64,000 nucleotides of DNA, taken from contig OW203986.1 of assembly GCA_934047225.1 (NCBI GenBank), forward strand, positions 18,975,221-19,039,220, given 5' to 3'. Shown one piece after another: positions 23,101 to 35,847 of this stretch (position 1 is its first letter; each line of letters opens with the position of its first letter). This DNA comes from Ypsolopha sequella (lineage: Eukaryota; Arthropoda; Insecta; Lepidoptera; Ypsolophidae). The translations under genes and the position numbers were made by a program. A model generated the notes under the pieces. It searched no databases. It worked only from the letters and a program-made list of their open reading frames with translations, and was not told where the DNA came from.

Positions 23101-24349
23101 TTAATCACACACGTGCACAAAAATACATTTCGCCTACAAAAATAAACCTAAATATAAAATAATAATATTATATAATAATAATATACTTACTTATATAATT
23201 TTATGCATAAAATACAAACTATAATAAAATATATAATATACGCAATATTTTCTTATTCAAAAAGCTTTCAGGTTTTTCTTGTTTTTTCTCTTAAACTGAT
23301 AGTACGACAGTCACGAATAGACTATTCCACAACCAATATTTTTTTTTATCTTGTTTGTCATCGAATATTTATTTCGATGTGTTTTTCTGTAAAAACAAAA
23401 GTTTCAAGTATTTATAGTACGTTATTTTAACATTTAACTAATAAAGTTATTTTATAAACAAAATATTCACTCACCTGTGAAAACAAAAGAAACAACATTT
23501 AAAGCCCTTATTTCAGGTCTTCTTATTTTCTAAAGGAAAGTCATTTTTAAATCATCATAATCTTTAACTAATATTTTCTCATATGTCACAACTGCTAGCC
23601 GTGACATGGCAAATTCAAATGAAAGAAAAGTGGAGACATGTAGTGATTTTCTTTACATTTATTATATTATAATAAATCTTGACGGACTTGAAAAAGCTTC
23701 GAGATACGGGTAAGTCACATAACGATCTAACAATCCAGAAGCCCAGCTCACATGTTAACAGTTGCTAAGTTGTAATCAAAGTGTCATTAGTGAAGCCGGT
23801 CCATTGCGACTACATGCGACTATTAGCCGACTGAATGGGGACTAGTTACACCAGCACATGACACGGAGATAACGGAGGTTCCCGGATGCTGCCGATTAGG
23901 AAAGGCGGGCTAATGATCTACGTTGGTACTGAACTTAGGAGCGGGTAAATCTCGAGTCGTTTGCTGTGTTGAATGTTGATGGACTCGAGAATGGAGTTAG
24001 AAATACGATCAAAATCAAGCGATCGATCACAATACGATATGATCACGACACTGTTTTGGGTTTTATTGATTTTAGGTATCAATTTCTCAAATCTAATGTT
24101 ATGTTATTAAAAGCTTTGCATAGTGATTTATTTTTTCACTGTAAATGTTGTGAAATATTTATTTAATTTTATTTATAAATTACGGACTTAGCTGTGTCAA
24201 AAGTTATTCAGAAAACAGGATCATTGTATTGAAGTCGGTAAACGATATTATAATAAAAAGCCATTTGAGAGCTAAGAAACCTATGACATGTATTAATTGC
24301 TAGTTTTAGGTAAGATATAAATATTATCCATCCCTAATAGCCGGGCTTT
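20181..24349. other. long stretch with no recognisable gene
   Basis: AT-rich with many homopolymers. About 21601-21645 ends aaataaatataccttaaacc, a possible old retroelement tail. 23690-23960 is GC-richer, unique in the window and possibly conserved noncoding. No coding frame has recognisable motifs. Confidence 0.35.
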
Positions 24350-24537
24350 GTATGGAACAGACTGGTGACGGGCAGTGGCGTCACTGGTGCGAGGGTTCCG
24401 GCACCGCGCTCACCAGCCCGCCTGCCCAGCGTGTGTGAGTATGGGCAATTTTTCCAGGATGACCGCCAGGAGTGGCAAAGTCCTGGAAAGGCTTATGTCC
24501 AACAGTGGACGAAGTAGGCTGATGGATGGATGATAAC
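24350..24537 (+). mobile_element. LINE 3' end fragment
   Basis: The segment cctggaaaggcttatgtcca then acagtggacgaagtaggctg followed by atggatggatgataa is a familiar 3' terminus of lepidopteran non-LTR elements, ending in a GATG-type simple repeat. No coding part precedes it. Confidence 0.5.
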
Positions 24538-25359
24538 AAATATTAAGAGTTACATACTAAACTGAGTTTATTTTGAATACTAATTAAATTACCCTTTAAG
24601 CATAATCTATGAAATACACATAGAAGAAGCTTACGTTATTATTATTGAAAAATTTATGTATTTAAGAAAATTCTTATTATTGACATTTTGTATCTGTAAT
24701 TATTCTTTGACATTTATTATTCTGTATTTGACTTAGGATAAATGGAATTATTCTTATTTTTTATTACTAATATAGTTAATTGTAAGAATTAATTTACAAT
24801 TAGTATTGCATTATTTTTCAAGAATACTTTTGTAGGTGTATATGCAATCAATGAATCATAATTTAAGAATTTCTTGACGTGTAATCTTAATTATTAATAA
24901 AAATGTCTTATGTCTTATTTGAGAATAAATATTGCTTCTCTGTTGGTGATTATTCATTGTGAATTCATTTTGTTAATTAATTAATTAATTGTACTCATAT
25001 GAGTGTCAAATTAGCGCTTTCTTGGGGTATTCAACAGCTTTAAGATGGATGCGACGGCGAACGTAAAACTTATGATTATTCTGGAATAAAGTAAATAAAT
25101 GTGGTGAGCATAGCCTTATTTCAATTAGAAATGTTTTGTTATTTTCTGCTTTACGTTTTGAATGATCCTGCACAACAACTATAAACATTGTTGAGCAGGA
25201 TTATTTACAAAGTTTATATAAATGTTTAGTATAACTATTTATTATATAATATATTTATTTTACCACCTTTCTTTCATCATTTTTTTTTTTTTATGTAAAT
25301 AATTCCTATCATAACCTTTTCAGACTGTACCAACTTGTTTTCATATATATTTTTTTATC
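24538..25359. other. no recognisable feature
   Basis: Very AT-rich sequence; nothing supportable. Confidence 0.4.
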
Positions 25360-25375
25360 ATTTTTACCTGTCAAC

Positions 25376-25425
25376 CACTCGACTGATGACGGCCTCACTG
25401 ATGAGGCCGAAATATATCGAAAAAA
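25376..25425 (+). ncRNA. Penelope-type hammerhead-like motif, copy A
   Basis: CTGATGA is followed by one C, then ggcctc...gaggcc as a perfect 6-bp stem, then GAAA and tatatcga. This is the CUGANGA-stem-GAAA order of hammerhead cores that Penelope-like elements are known to carry. Related motifs with different but still complementary stems lie at 27402 and 60853. No helix I or cleavage triplet was confirmed. Confidence 0.4.
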
Positions 25426-25445
25426 TATAAAGTTTATTATTTTTT

Positions 25446-26118
25446 TAATTATTATCATATAATTGCTTAAAACTACAAATAAAAAGCTAATATAGCTAAA
25501 ATTATATTTATTCATATTTAGTATAACTAAATATTTATTATTGTGAACGCATCTTTTTCTCTCCATTTCACAAAACTAGTGCCTTCTCGCTCTCTTTCCT
25601 TGAACATGGCGTCTGACTAAGTCCATAATTTGTGCTCCAACTTAATTAATTCATTTTAACAGTTTAAAGTGTAGTTCAGTAAACGTAGTATCAATAACGT
25701 GAAATTAAGTGTGTGCAGTGCGTTTTTATACAATCACCAGTACATATAAACATTATCAAACAATAAGCATAAACATAATATATTATCGTCACGACATGAA
25801 TCCCCGAGCAGCTAGCGATAATTAGCAAAGTAATGCATTAAATAACACAATTTTACTATAAAAGCCTGTTTGATATTAAACTATGGTCTAATAATGCCAT
25901 AAATCACTGTTATTTATTGCTTTTTATTCAAAAATAAAAATAATAATCATAAGTTTTGCGTTTGGGAACGCGATCCATTGCATCCACCTCACATCCACCT
26001 AAAGACCACCCGGTCCTCAAAAAAGGCCGCTTTGGATGAATCATATTATGATTCCGTTCTAATGCCGTCTCTTTTGCACGCGGGAAAAAACTATGACTCC
26101 ATCCTACTTTCAAATCAT
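25446..26118. other. no recognisable gene
   Basis: About 25790-25806 holds cgtcacgacatgaatcccc, a short reversed SINE-tail match. Otherwise nothing is supportable. Confidence 0.4.
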
Positions 26119-26515
26119 TTTTCAATGCATGTGCTCGTAAAGGCCCACTTTTTATGCATCAAAACCGAACAGAAAGTCGATTATTTTGCCCTAGGGCTTT
26201 AATATTGTTTTTTTTTTATTTATTCACAATGGTTGGCTAACCTGCAGCCTTTCCTATGAACCATAAATGTTATATTTTTTTTCCACTGTTTAACAGCTCT
26301 GGATACAGTCCTTTTGAGCCAATTATAATTTAAAGTTCACAAAATTATATTTGTTTTATTTCCTCACACTATGCATTGAAAAATGTAGTATGATACACGG
26401 GCGTAAAAGCAATAAATTACTCGGTTACGTTTAAAACACTCGCTACGCTCGTGTTTTAAATCGTCCTCGTGATTTATTCCTTCTCGCCCTAGTAGCATAA
26501 ACTACTATTATGATT
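26119..26515 (+). repeat. ttcaatgcatgtgctcg repeat family, copy 2
   Basis: It runs from ttcaatgcatgtgctcgtaa to gtagcataaactactattat, with the same terminal palindrome (aaacactcgctacgctcgtgttt) as copy 1. Confidence 0.8.
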
Positions 26516-27294
26516 CACCTAAGTCGGTCTTTTAAGATCCCCTGGCCTCAGTTTATGTTATTATTAATAGTGAAATTGTCGACCATAACATAGGTGTTTC
26601 TAGACTAATCAGGGATATCCACCTAGCTCTCGTGGCAACACTGTACACAGTTGTATATTAATTTTTGAGGGACAAATTATAAAGAAAAATATTACCACAT
26701 CGTGGGTAAGTGCAAGAAAATTACAACGGATAATATGTTAAGAATTTATTTATCAACAGAGAAAAGGAAGAATTGATCAACAATTATTTTAACCCTCACT
26801 GATCCCACATTAAAACCATCCGCGTAATGTGAAACTCTCATTTCGCACTACAAAATATTCGTCTCGACTCGGTAATTAATCTTCATTACCGTCCGGTCGA
26901 GTTGGTGTGCGGTTAGCTTAACAGTCTTTGTCGGTATGCTAGGGTGACTTGGTGCTCCACACAAGGACGCCTTGTCTTTGGGGAGTTTGAAACTATGCCG
27001 CTGGTATGTTTCAATCTAAGTTATTTTTACTTTGGTGGAGGCTAAATACAAACAGACGTCATTCTACTTAATCCAACATATGCGTAAAGAACGGTTTGGC
27101 CGATTGCTTTATTGGTCGCGATGTGAATTTTTGCTTGTGTCCTGTTACTATTGTGGTGTTTATAAATCACATAATCGCTAAACTATGAAAAAGGAATAGT
27201 TGTTGACGGATATAAATTGCATTTGTACTAAATTTTTACGAATTACTTATATAATATTACATATTAAAGAAAACTTATTTGTTTTTTTATTCAG
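26516..27294. other. no recognisable gene
   Basis: 26860-27010 is unique and GC-richer (cattaccgtccggtcgagtt); function unknown. No convincing coding frame. Confidence 0.35.
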
Positions 27295-27475
27295 TTTACA
27301 TTATATATTTATATAAAAACACTTATTAAAATAATAATTTCCAGATATATTTCGACATTTATAGTCGGCGTCAGTGGAATTAGGTACTGATTCCACTGAC
27401 GCCGACTATAAATGTCGAAATATATCTGGAAATTATTATTTTAATAAGTGTTTTTATATAAATATATAATGTAAA
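27295..27475. repeat. perfect palindrome, 86-bp arms and 9-bp spacer
   Basis: Arms 27295-27380 and 27390-27475 are exact reverse complements around taggtactg. Each carries the motif CTGACGC-cgac...gtcg-AAATATATC near the centre, related to the hammerhead-like motifs at 25376 and 60853. The following A/C-rich DNA (27500-27790) resembles the interior of the structure at 60.1-60.9 kb. I infer an inverted pair of Penelope-like element ends. Confidence 0.85.
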
Positions 27476-30130
27476 TTATATAATATTATTAATAATTACC
27501 CAAATATTAAACTTTTAAACAACCATCAAATTAATCCTTCAATACTAAATTGGCTACAAAAACTGAATTATGATGATGTGGAACATTTGATTAAACCTAA
27601 TTGTTGACTCCCCTGAGCCTACAATTAAAACTCTTTTTCACTTTTTAATCATTCTATTACATCATAAGTAAGGAATTTCATACAATTCACTCTCAAACAC
27701 ACATTTCACACACATATACACTACACACCTTCACACACAACATACAAACTCTCTTTAATACAACACAAAATCGTACATATTAACAATAAGTAAAAAAGTC
27801 TTTGTCTTTATGTCATACTCATATAAATAAGTAGATTTTAAATTGTTTTATTATCTTAATATTATATACCTTGAAAGCTAATTTAGACTGTAAATTAACG
27901 TCTAAATTTTGTCTATTGTCAATTTATTCTAACGTCTAATATTTAAATGTATTTTGGGAGGAGCCTAGTTTCCACTACACAGGGAAACTTTCTGTGGGAA
28001 CTTTTATAAAGTAACAAATTTTGAAACAAAGAAATTTTTATTTTAATTTTTCATTCATTTTCATTATTTTTTTTTATTTCAGGCCCTAGGTCCAAATCAT
28101 AAATACCTTCAATAATACATAAAAAATCTTAAAAACTATGAACTTAAAATCTAGCTAGTCCATTTTTCAAAAATTTTTCATTTCAAAGGCACCTTCCAGT
28201 AGTTTCGGAACACTATCCCCTCTGGCTAGAAGTCATAAAAAATAACTGATTTTGTTTATCAATATGGCTTACTATTTCCTGCAGAAAAACAAAATGCTCC
28301 GTTAAAAACCGCTGTGGGCGGTTTCTAGTTAACCCAGACACAATAACAAACACGGCAAATTACTCCAAATTACAGCCCAAATGAAATATTACACAATATT
28401 AATGATATAACTCAGCAGATTTTATAAGAAAATTCAGTTATAATGGTCATACGGAAGTATATTATCCCTGAGTAGCGAGCGGCTAATTTATGGCAACATT
28501 GTTTTTTTTGTAACGGCAGGCCTGAATATTATTTACACCCTATTTTGACGCACAAAAAACGCGGCGGAAAATTCAAGAGATGTGTAATGAATGCGAAATT
28601 AATGCAAAGTGGGGAGTGTGATAAATCTCCAGAGCTTTTGGACAATAAAACAAAAAATGAGGATAACCAATTTGATAAAACAAAAACTTTTTGCCCCCGA
28701 GGACACATGCCGGAGCTCGTCCAGTCGTTGCGAAACGTCGTATTTTCTACTTTTTATGCGTTTTCCGGCTGCTTCGTTTGTGTATTCATTGGGCACAGTT
28801 TATTTTATTATCTGCTGATTGTTTTTGCTGATCACTTGGGGAAAATTAGGAGATACAGCCTTGAAAAAGTAGCAATTCAAACGAATTTACGGCTTTTTCT
28901 CGTTTTCGATCTAAAAAGATTAAATAATAAAAAAAGTTTAATCACGTAAATAACACCATTTTTTAAAGGCCCCGTACCCCACACTGTGTTTAAAATGGAT
29001 GTTTTTAAATAACACACTTTATATCATCAACGCACGGTACTAGGGGATCGGGATACCCGCGCTTCGGTGTAGATTTTGTATGGTAAGATGACAAACTAAT
29101 TTTATTGAACGTTTTTTTTTTATTTAAGGCAATATACAAAGAATTAATAGCTATGCAATTAATCAAAAAGTCAACATTGTTCTAAAAGCTCATGTCCCAA
29201 CACTATATTTTCCATTTATTTATTTATATGGCCAAAATTATATTTGTTTTTTGGCGACATCAAATTTCAATGTCGTAGTTATAAATTATTTACTGAGTTG
29301 CAAAGTGCCCTAACAGTTTAAATTCGTTGACAGAGATACAATTTACAGTAGTTTGATTGTAGAAAATGGTGCAGATTTATGACCCTTGTTTTTGTGCACG
29401 ATGTTAACTTTAACTTGTTTGGGGCTAAGTGTCATCCATTTACAGTTCATAAATTTAATAAATTTGATTAACAATAGCACAATGTCTTTTTTTGAAAGTG
29501 TAAAATATTGCCGATATTTACAGGGGATCTACCAATCTCATTGATTTCAAAAACAGTATTTTGTGCAACTGTCACATACTTTGAGACATTGGGACACGAG
29601 TGGTTGTTTACGAAACAGACCAAATGAGTTTCGTAATAATTTTGCACGAGTGTCCCAATGTCTAATTATGTTCAGTAGCACATTATAATTTATCTACGAC
29701 CATCAGAAATATCGTCTTATTTATAATATTTTCAACTAACAATTTAACGAAAAATAAGAAGAACATTCGTTCATGAACCTCGGGTGCGTCGCTTCGGTAA
29801 TGCGGCTTGAAGGACAATCAGGATAAAGGGGGCGTGGCTTAAGAAATAAGATCGGAACATTAATATTTCCCGTCTCTGTTGTTGATTGGGTCTCTAGCGA
29901 TTTTATTATAAATTGGACCAATTGCAGCGCAGAATCGCGGTGTTATAATGTACTATTATAACATCGGATAAACAATCTAGGTACTTATAAAACTGCTTTT
30001 GATATTGCAATTGCCTTATTGCAATATGGGAGTAGATAAAAAGTGTTACGACCTGGTTATGACACTAATGCAAACAAGGTAAGTAACCAAAATAAATAGG
30101 TATACATATTTTTTGTCATTTTTACCAGTT
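27476..30130. other. no recognisable gene
   Basis: 27660-27790 is CA-rich low-complexity. A 134-codon frame at 28545-28949 has no recognisable motif. An inverted repeat, agacattgggaca/tgtcccaatgtct, spans 29584-29663 and has inner arms acgaaac/gtttcgt. Confidence 0.4.
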
Positions 30131-30132
30131 TT

Positions 30133-30480
30133 AACACCTCCTCTGTGGCCTAGTGGTTCGAACGTCTCAACTCTATTCCAGAGTTTGCAGGTTCAAATCC
30201 TGTGACATATTTGTGTTCGATCTGCGTGATTCGGAAGGAATTCCAAGCTATGAATATATCGCAGGTAAATTGTCAGAGCCATGAAATTATAATTTCTCTA
30301 GTGAAATTATAATATTAAGGCTTTGACAATTTACTTCCGATATATATGTTTGTGTCCAAAGTACGACTGTATACTATTTGGTTCATAATAATCATCGGTG
30401 AAACATGGGTGTACAAGTTTGGACTGTAAGTGACACTTCATTCTCGAAAACACCAGTTTCAGCAGACTCATTTTCTATCA
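30133..30480 (+). mobile_element. tRNA-derived SINE, interrupted
   Basis: The head tgtggcctagtggttcgaac is A-box-like and caggttcaaatcctgtgaca is B-box-like. The body resumes after an insertion as tgtttgtgtccaaagtacga and cggtgaaacatgggtgtaca, paralleling the SINE at 17600. Confidence 0.7.
30258..30347. mobile_element. small foldback nested in the SINE
   Basis: The ends tatcgcaggtaaattgtcag and gacaatttacttccgatata pair, as do inner gaaattataat segments. It splits the SINE between gcgtg and tttgtgtcc, showing it is an insertion. Confidence 0.6.
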
Positions 30481-31013
30481 ACAATGTGGAAAAATATATG
30501 AATATGTATAGGACAAAATATTATTTTTGCTCTATTACTAGTTTTCGTCCGCCCCTTGACTTACAAAGAAGCATAACTTGACTCATAAGGAGGACCAACA
30601 GGGGTTCCATTGAAAATCTAGTTTAAGCCATAACCTTAGTTCTCGGGTCCGTGTCGTAATAATGTAAAATCTAAGTAACTTTTTGGACTCTTACTTATAC
30701 AACATGAGATCCCCATCGAGATCAGCTGTGTAGTTTTTACGTGAATCGTGAGCTACCAGCAGACAGATTAAGACCAACAGAAACACAGAAATATTATTTT
30801 TATTTTGATGAAGGAATTATTAACATTTCCCCTTGTGCCGGCAAAACCCTACCTTAAAATTTTAGATATCAATATTGTAGAATAACAACGCTTTTAAGTT
30901 CAAGGGTAGGATTATAGCACTTTCTGCGCACGATTTCAACAAGAAAGTAGTCATTTTAAGAAAAGTAAACATTATGAATTCTTGATTTAATTCTATAATT
31001 ATGAATTCTCATC

Positions 31014-31160
31014 TTAAATGGACGTACGAACAAGGAAATGGATGTACAAGGAAATGGACGTAGAAGGAAATGGATGTACAAGGAAATGGACGTATAAGGA
31101 AATGGACGTACGAGGAAATGGACGTACAAGGAATTCGGACGATGGACATTCGGAGAAAAG
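31014..31160. repeat. minisatellite, unit near caaggaaatggacgta
   Basis: About seven imperfect 15-18-bp units of aaggaaatggacgtac type, followed by cggagaaaaggacgtaaccg. A diverged relative lies at 32700-32815. Confidence 0.75.
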
Positions 31161-31339
31161 GACGTAACCGACCAAATTCAACGAAACCTGTGTATTTAAC
31201 AAGATGTAATAAGCGATTAACTTCTTAGTGAAAAATATTACACAGTGTAATGATACATTTTTGGTACTTTGTTCTATTAATATAACCAGTAAAATATCAG
31301 ATGGGACAGGGAAGAAATGAATGAAAGAAGAGTGAAGAA

Positions 31340-31560
31340 AAAAATGGTGTGCAAGTGGCCTTCCTTAAAGCTCGACCGGCTGAATTGATGACATTCTGGA
31401 GAAAGGCCAAGTCAAAAGCACTCCGGATAGAAGAACTTGTTTTTATGACTAGATTGATAGATGTGGAAGAGGCGATAGAGGTGTATCAGAATCGTAGCAG
31501 ATGGAAATCTCTAGTCTCTGCCTACCTCATTGGGAGAAAGGCGTGAGTATGCATGGATGA
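31340..31560 (+). repeat. interspersed repeat, possible retroelement C-terminal tail
   Basis: On the plus strand it reads RIEELVFMTRLIDVEEAIEV then NRSRWKSLVSAYLIGRKA and stops. An inverted copy of about 85-90% identity by eye is at 33661-33795. Open reading in one copy and a shared stop suggest the end of a retroelement ORF, but no catalytic motif is present. Confidence 0.45.
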
Positions 31561-31610
31561 ATGTAAATATATTAGTGAATAAAGGTACCAAAGACTGACA
31601 GTTCTAAATA

Positions 31611-32313
31611 AAACCGGTCAACTGCGAGTCAGACTCGCGTACGTCTTACTCGGTTACGTATCGTGGATGGAAAATTTCATTACGTCATTTTGTTTTTATG
31701 AATTTCTCAACCGCCTTATTTTCCTGTAATTTTTACGTAAACACATATATTCCATAATTTTTTTTTTCTTATTTTTTCGGTCCAACAGTTTTGGAGACAA
31801 ACGGGGGTTTTTGTGGTTTTTCGAAGATTTCTAGAAATAGTTGCAAGTAAATATAGCCAAACTATATATTTTTACAGTAAACTCCTTAATACCTACGGTT
31901 TGATATGCAAATTGTATTTTTATAAAATACCCGTTTTTATTTATTTTGCTTTTTTATCTTATTTTTCGGTCCACCAGTTTTTTTGTGCTTTTTCGAAGAT
32001 TTCTCGAAATAGATGCAAGTAAATATAGCCAATCTATATATTTTTTACAATCAACTCGTTTACTTCATACCCATATTGTATTTTTAAGATTTTTTGCTCT
32101 CTTTTGTATTGGAAATATTTTGAACAATTTAAAATGTCTAAAATTTTTTTACATAATTATTTGTTGGCGTATTAATGATATTTTTGTGCCAGACTTCAAG
32201 TATTTATCTTTAATGGTGCTAAAGTTATGAGGCTGTGACATTCGGACGGACGGACAACGGAGTCTCACCATAAAGGTTCCTTTTGTACCTTTTAGTTACT
32301 ACGGAACCCTAAA
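31611..32313 (+). repeat. lepidopteran interspersed repeat, long copy
   Basis: It starts aaaccggtcaactgcgagtc and ends ggacggacaacggagtctca ... tacggaaccctaaa. The start recurs at 35848 and the end at 37725-37812. A block of about 130 bp is duplicated inside (near 31775 and 31957; shared ttcgaagatttct and gcaagtaaatatagccaa). Class not assigned. Confidence 0.6.
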
Positions 32314-33660
32314 CACTTCGGTCGCAAAAAGTCGATATTTTTGTGTTTTTACTCAAAGTGAGAAAATTTTCAAAGGTTTCAAACGTTTTTTTAAGAGAAT
32401 GACAATTGTAATTTTAAGAATTGGCTTTTTTCCGTCGTCGGTGGCGCGGTGAGACTTGTTTCATAATTAAATAATTATTCTGTGGGCAAATGTAAACACT
32501 ATTATTAAACGGAGTGCAATGTTAATGGTTGCGATTGTCGGCACTTTGTAGAAGTTATTACTATTACACATATACATCTTTGTTGAACAATGCAGTTGAT
32601 GCGCGAATTCGACCAATTTTGACGCACACGTTCAATACGGTACGCATCCTAGATCAACGTTGCGGTAATAGACTTATTGAACTTTTTCTATGTTCTTGTC
32701 TAGAATGACGTTCTGGGAAACGTACGTTCGGGGAATTGGACATTCTGGGAAATTGATGTTTGGACCGAAACTAGAGATTCGGGGAAAATACGTAACCGAC
32801 CGAATCCATCAAAATACTATTTGTACTTTTTGTATTTTTTTTAGCGATATTTAGAATTAAGATGGTAAACAGATCTAGTATCTATACTGTTTAAATTATA
32901 AGGTCAGCCGTGAATTAGTCCGCTAAATTTTGCATACAAATCGGTCGCGCGTCGAATTAAAATACTGGATATCCAACACCCAAAAACAGGAATGGCCTAA
33001 TTGGCCCGTTAGTACGAGAGCGCAGTTATTTCTAACTTGGACTTATTGCGGCTGTAACAGTTAGGTCGGTAATTGAAAGTAAAACGACCAGGAAGAGGTG
33101 TCAATGTCCCCTGCCTCTCCCGGCGTATAGGTGGGCCTTAACGACCACCCGCGATCCCCTCTTAAACGATAGACATAAAATTTTACAGAGACTACATTTA
33201 GTAAAATAAAGTAAGGCGGACCCTTAACACTTTCAAATAACAGTTTGCCAGTCCCCTCTTTCAGTGATTTTCATTTAGATAGTATTATCAATTAGCTGAT
33301 GAATTTAATTTAAGTAAAGGCGTAATTAAGGTGTTTATGTCTTCGTTAGTAGCCTTTTGAGGGAGTAAATTAAATATAGAGAAAAGGTTAAATATTATAA
33401 TATTTTAGTCGCAACTACGAAATTACGAGTTTTTAAAAAAGTATTCTGATTTTACAACTGGGTTTGAACAAAACTAATTGTTAGTAACTTTACCAGCAAC
33501 GCAAAACTAATTTTCTCACAATATAGTGATAAATCTGTCTACGACACATTTATAATATCACATGGCAGTTCTAATTTCGTCCGCGTAGAAGATATAATTA
33601 AAGTAAAAGGTAGGTACGTGTATGTACGTAGGATAGTCTAGGATTTTTTAATACCTACAT
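32314..33660. other. no recognisable gene
   Basis: It contains the diverged minisatellite relative at 32700-32815 (ggggaaaatacgtaaccgac). 33050-33250 is GC-richer, unique sequence. No coding features. Confidence 0.4.
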
Positions 33661-33795
33661 TTACTTACGCCTGTCTCCCAGAGGTGTAGGCAGAGACTAC
33701 AGATTTCCATCTGCTACGATCCTGACATACCTCTTTTGCCTGTTCCACATCCATCAATCTAGTCATAAATACAAGTTCTTCTATCCTTCAACGTT
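33661..33795 (-). repeat. inverted copy of the 31340 repeat
   Basis: Its reverse complement matches 31425-31548 closely, including gaagaacttg, atgactagattgat, gatcgtagcagatggaaatc and tctctgcctac. Confidence 0.75.
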
Positions 33796-35847
33796 TTTTA
33801 ATTTTTTATGTCGTATTGATTCTACCATTTTGTGCCTTTTCAGAAAAATTATGTCGCCATAATAATAAACTTACTACTTGTTTTCCTACTTCTGGTTTGA
33901 AACAGTTTATTTTGTAAAAATTTTACTTTTCTACATATTTATAGGGTAACGCAAAAAAGGTTCCATTCAAGTTTTTAGTGAGTTGGGTTCTTTTAGTATT
34001 TAAAAGCAGTCCTTTTGCTATCGTAATGTATGTAAGATTTAGGTCAAACTAGTGCATTAGTATAAAAAATGCCTGTGAAATTCAGACTGACGAGTGATAA
34101 CATAATTTAAAAATTGCAGCGGGACTACTTGTATATAGGATAAAAATGTTTAGGCCTTAGTTGAAACTTGTGATTAAAAAAATATATAATCGATTCACCC
34201 AAGGCTCTAGATCATTTCATGAGTCAGCACCCAACGCAACTTAGTTGAATCACAAGTGCGTGATATACTGTTAAATCACAAACATCATGTCACGCTCCTC
34301 GCACTTGTGATTCAACTACGTCGCGTCGCGCGCGATTAAACACTGCTACGGGTGCATGAAAAGATCACCTCGCTCCGCCATCTTACAACGTTTTTCGCCT
34401 AACGGGCAAACTTTCCGTCGTGATATTTCGAAATAAAAAATCCGAGAATAGTGATTATCAAACCAAACTGTCCAGTGTCCATGGGGTCAAGTAGAACGTT
34501 TTCCCATCAAAAAGATGACATGGCACAATATGTTGATTACAACGTTTTCCAGGTGAACCATCCTTATTGACAAGTAATATAGCAATGCACAAAAAATAGA
34601 GCCATTATTGAAAAAATCTTAGGGGTAATTTAACGCCTAGATATTCAAATATTAAAATTAATTACTCAATATATTTTTATTTAGTTGAGTTTGCAATATA
34701 TTTATTTTTAGGAGTTTAGTTTGAATACTTTTAAAGTATTATTTAGTTTTAAATTTAAGTTACATTTTTGTTATTTAAGTTTTATCAAATAATACATTTC
34801 GCATTATTTATTAAATTTTTAGTTTATGAGTAACAGATGTAAACGGATATAGAGGCGTATGTTGTACATACACGCTTTTTATTTAAATTTTCAAGTTACT
34901 AGTTCTAGTTGCAGATAATAAAATCAATAATTAACAAAATCTAAACATAAAATATTTTCATGATTACGTCGTTCGCAAGTAAAAAGTGACTTCGAAATAA
35001 TCAAAGACAATTTACTCACTTTCTCCACAGCACAGACGCGACGCACCAACAAAGCAAGTTCTATTATTGTACTTTAGAGTAAACATCTTTTTCGTTCTAA
35101 CGGAAACTCAGTGCATTCGCTGGCAAAATGACATTTTTCAATCTCGCTCAGAAGCCCCTTTTAAATATATTACGTACTTGTTTATAATAAGTGCGCAGTA
35201 TTGTAGGGCCATTTGCCCCGCTATAAACATGAATGGCGCCAAAACGTCTCTCTTATCTTGGGCATTTCTCGAAGGGGCGGAAGCGGCCCCCAAAGGCGAC
35301 GCCCGTTCTGAAGTGTGGTCCTAAAGGACCTCGGAATAAGGGCCGCAGCGGTCCCTTTGAGAAGCACTACGATCTTAGAGCAAATGGATTGTGAAGAAGA
35401 GACTCGCTCGATACAGTTATTGGTTTTTATTTAGCCGATAGCACTCGCTTGGCGGTGCTTAATCGGAACCTCGGGAGCAATTTTTGAGGACATCTTTTCA
35501 GTTTTTTTTTAGTGAAGATAGATTACTGTTTTTGTCTGATCCCCAAGGAGCAGAGTCGTCGGTATTGTTTTGGTAAAAGCCAGCACGTAGTGGGAAGTTT
35601 TACTCACGGGACCGTCTGAGAGCAAAGGAGAAATTTATCCTCTGTAGACATGCTCGTTACTGATGTACAGATGCTTTTACTGTTCTTTATATTCATATCA
35701 TATCTAACATTATCTAACATACATTAAAATGAAGTGCCTAAAGTCTCGTCTGGGGATTATAGTCTTTGCTTTCTTTATAGTTTTTTTTTTTGTTTCAATC
35801 TGGGTCTTGGTAGTTAATGAAGTATGTTGGCACAATTTATATAAAAA
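33796..35847. other. no recognisable gene; one long hairpin
   Basis: tagttgaatcacaagtgcg (34242-34260) and its exact complement (34300-34318) form a 19-bp stem, possibly a MITE core. 35190-35460 is GC-rich, unique and possibly conserved noncoding; it includes an 85-codon frame without recognisable motifs. Confidence 0.4.

Noticed and set aside
28545..28949. 134-codon open frame
   Set aside because: No recognisable domain, low-complexity Lys/Phe composition, and no splice or element context; likely chance in AT-rich DNA.
35067..35324. 85-codon frame across a GC-rich patch
   Set aside because: The GC-rich patch lengthens frames by chance. No motif, and the start lies in AT-rich DNA.
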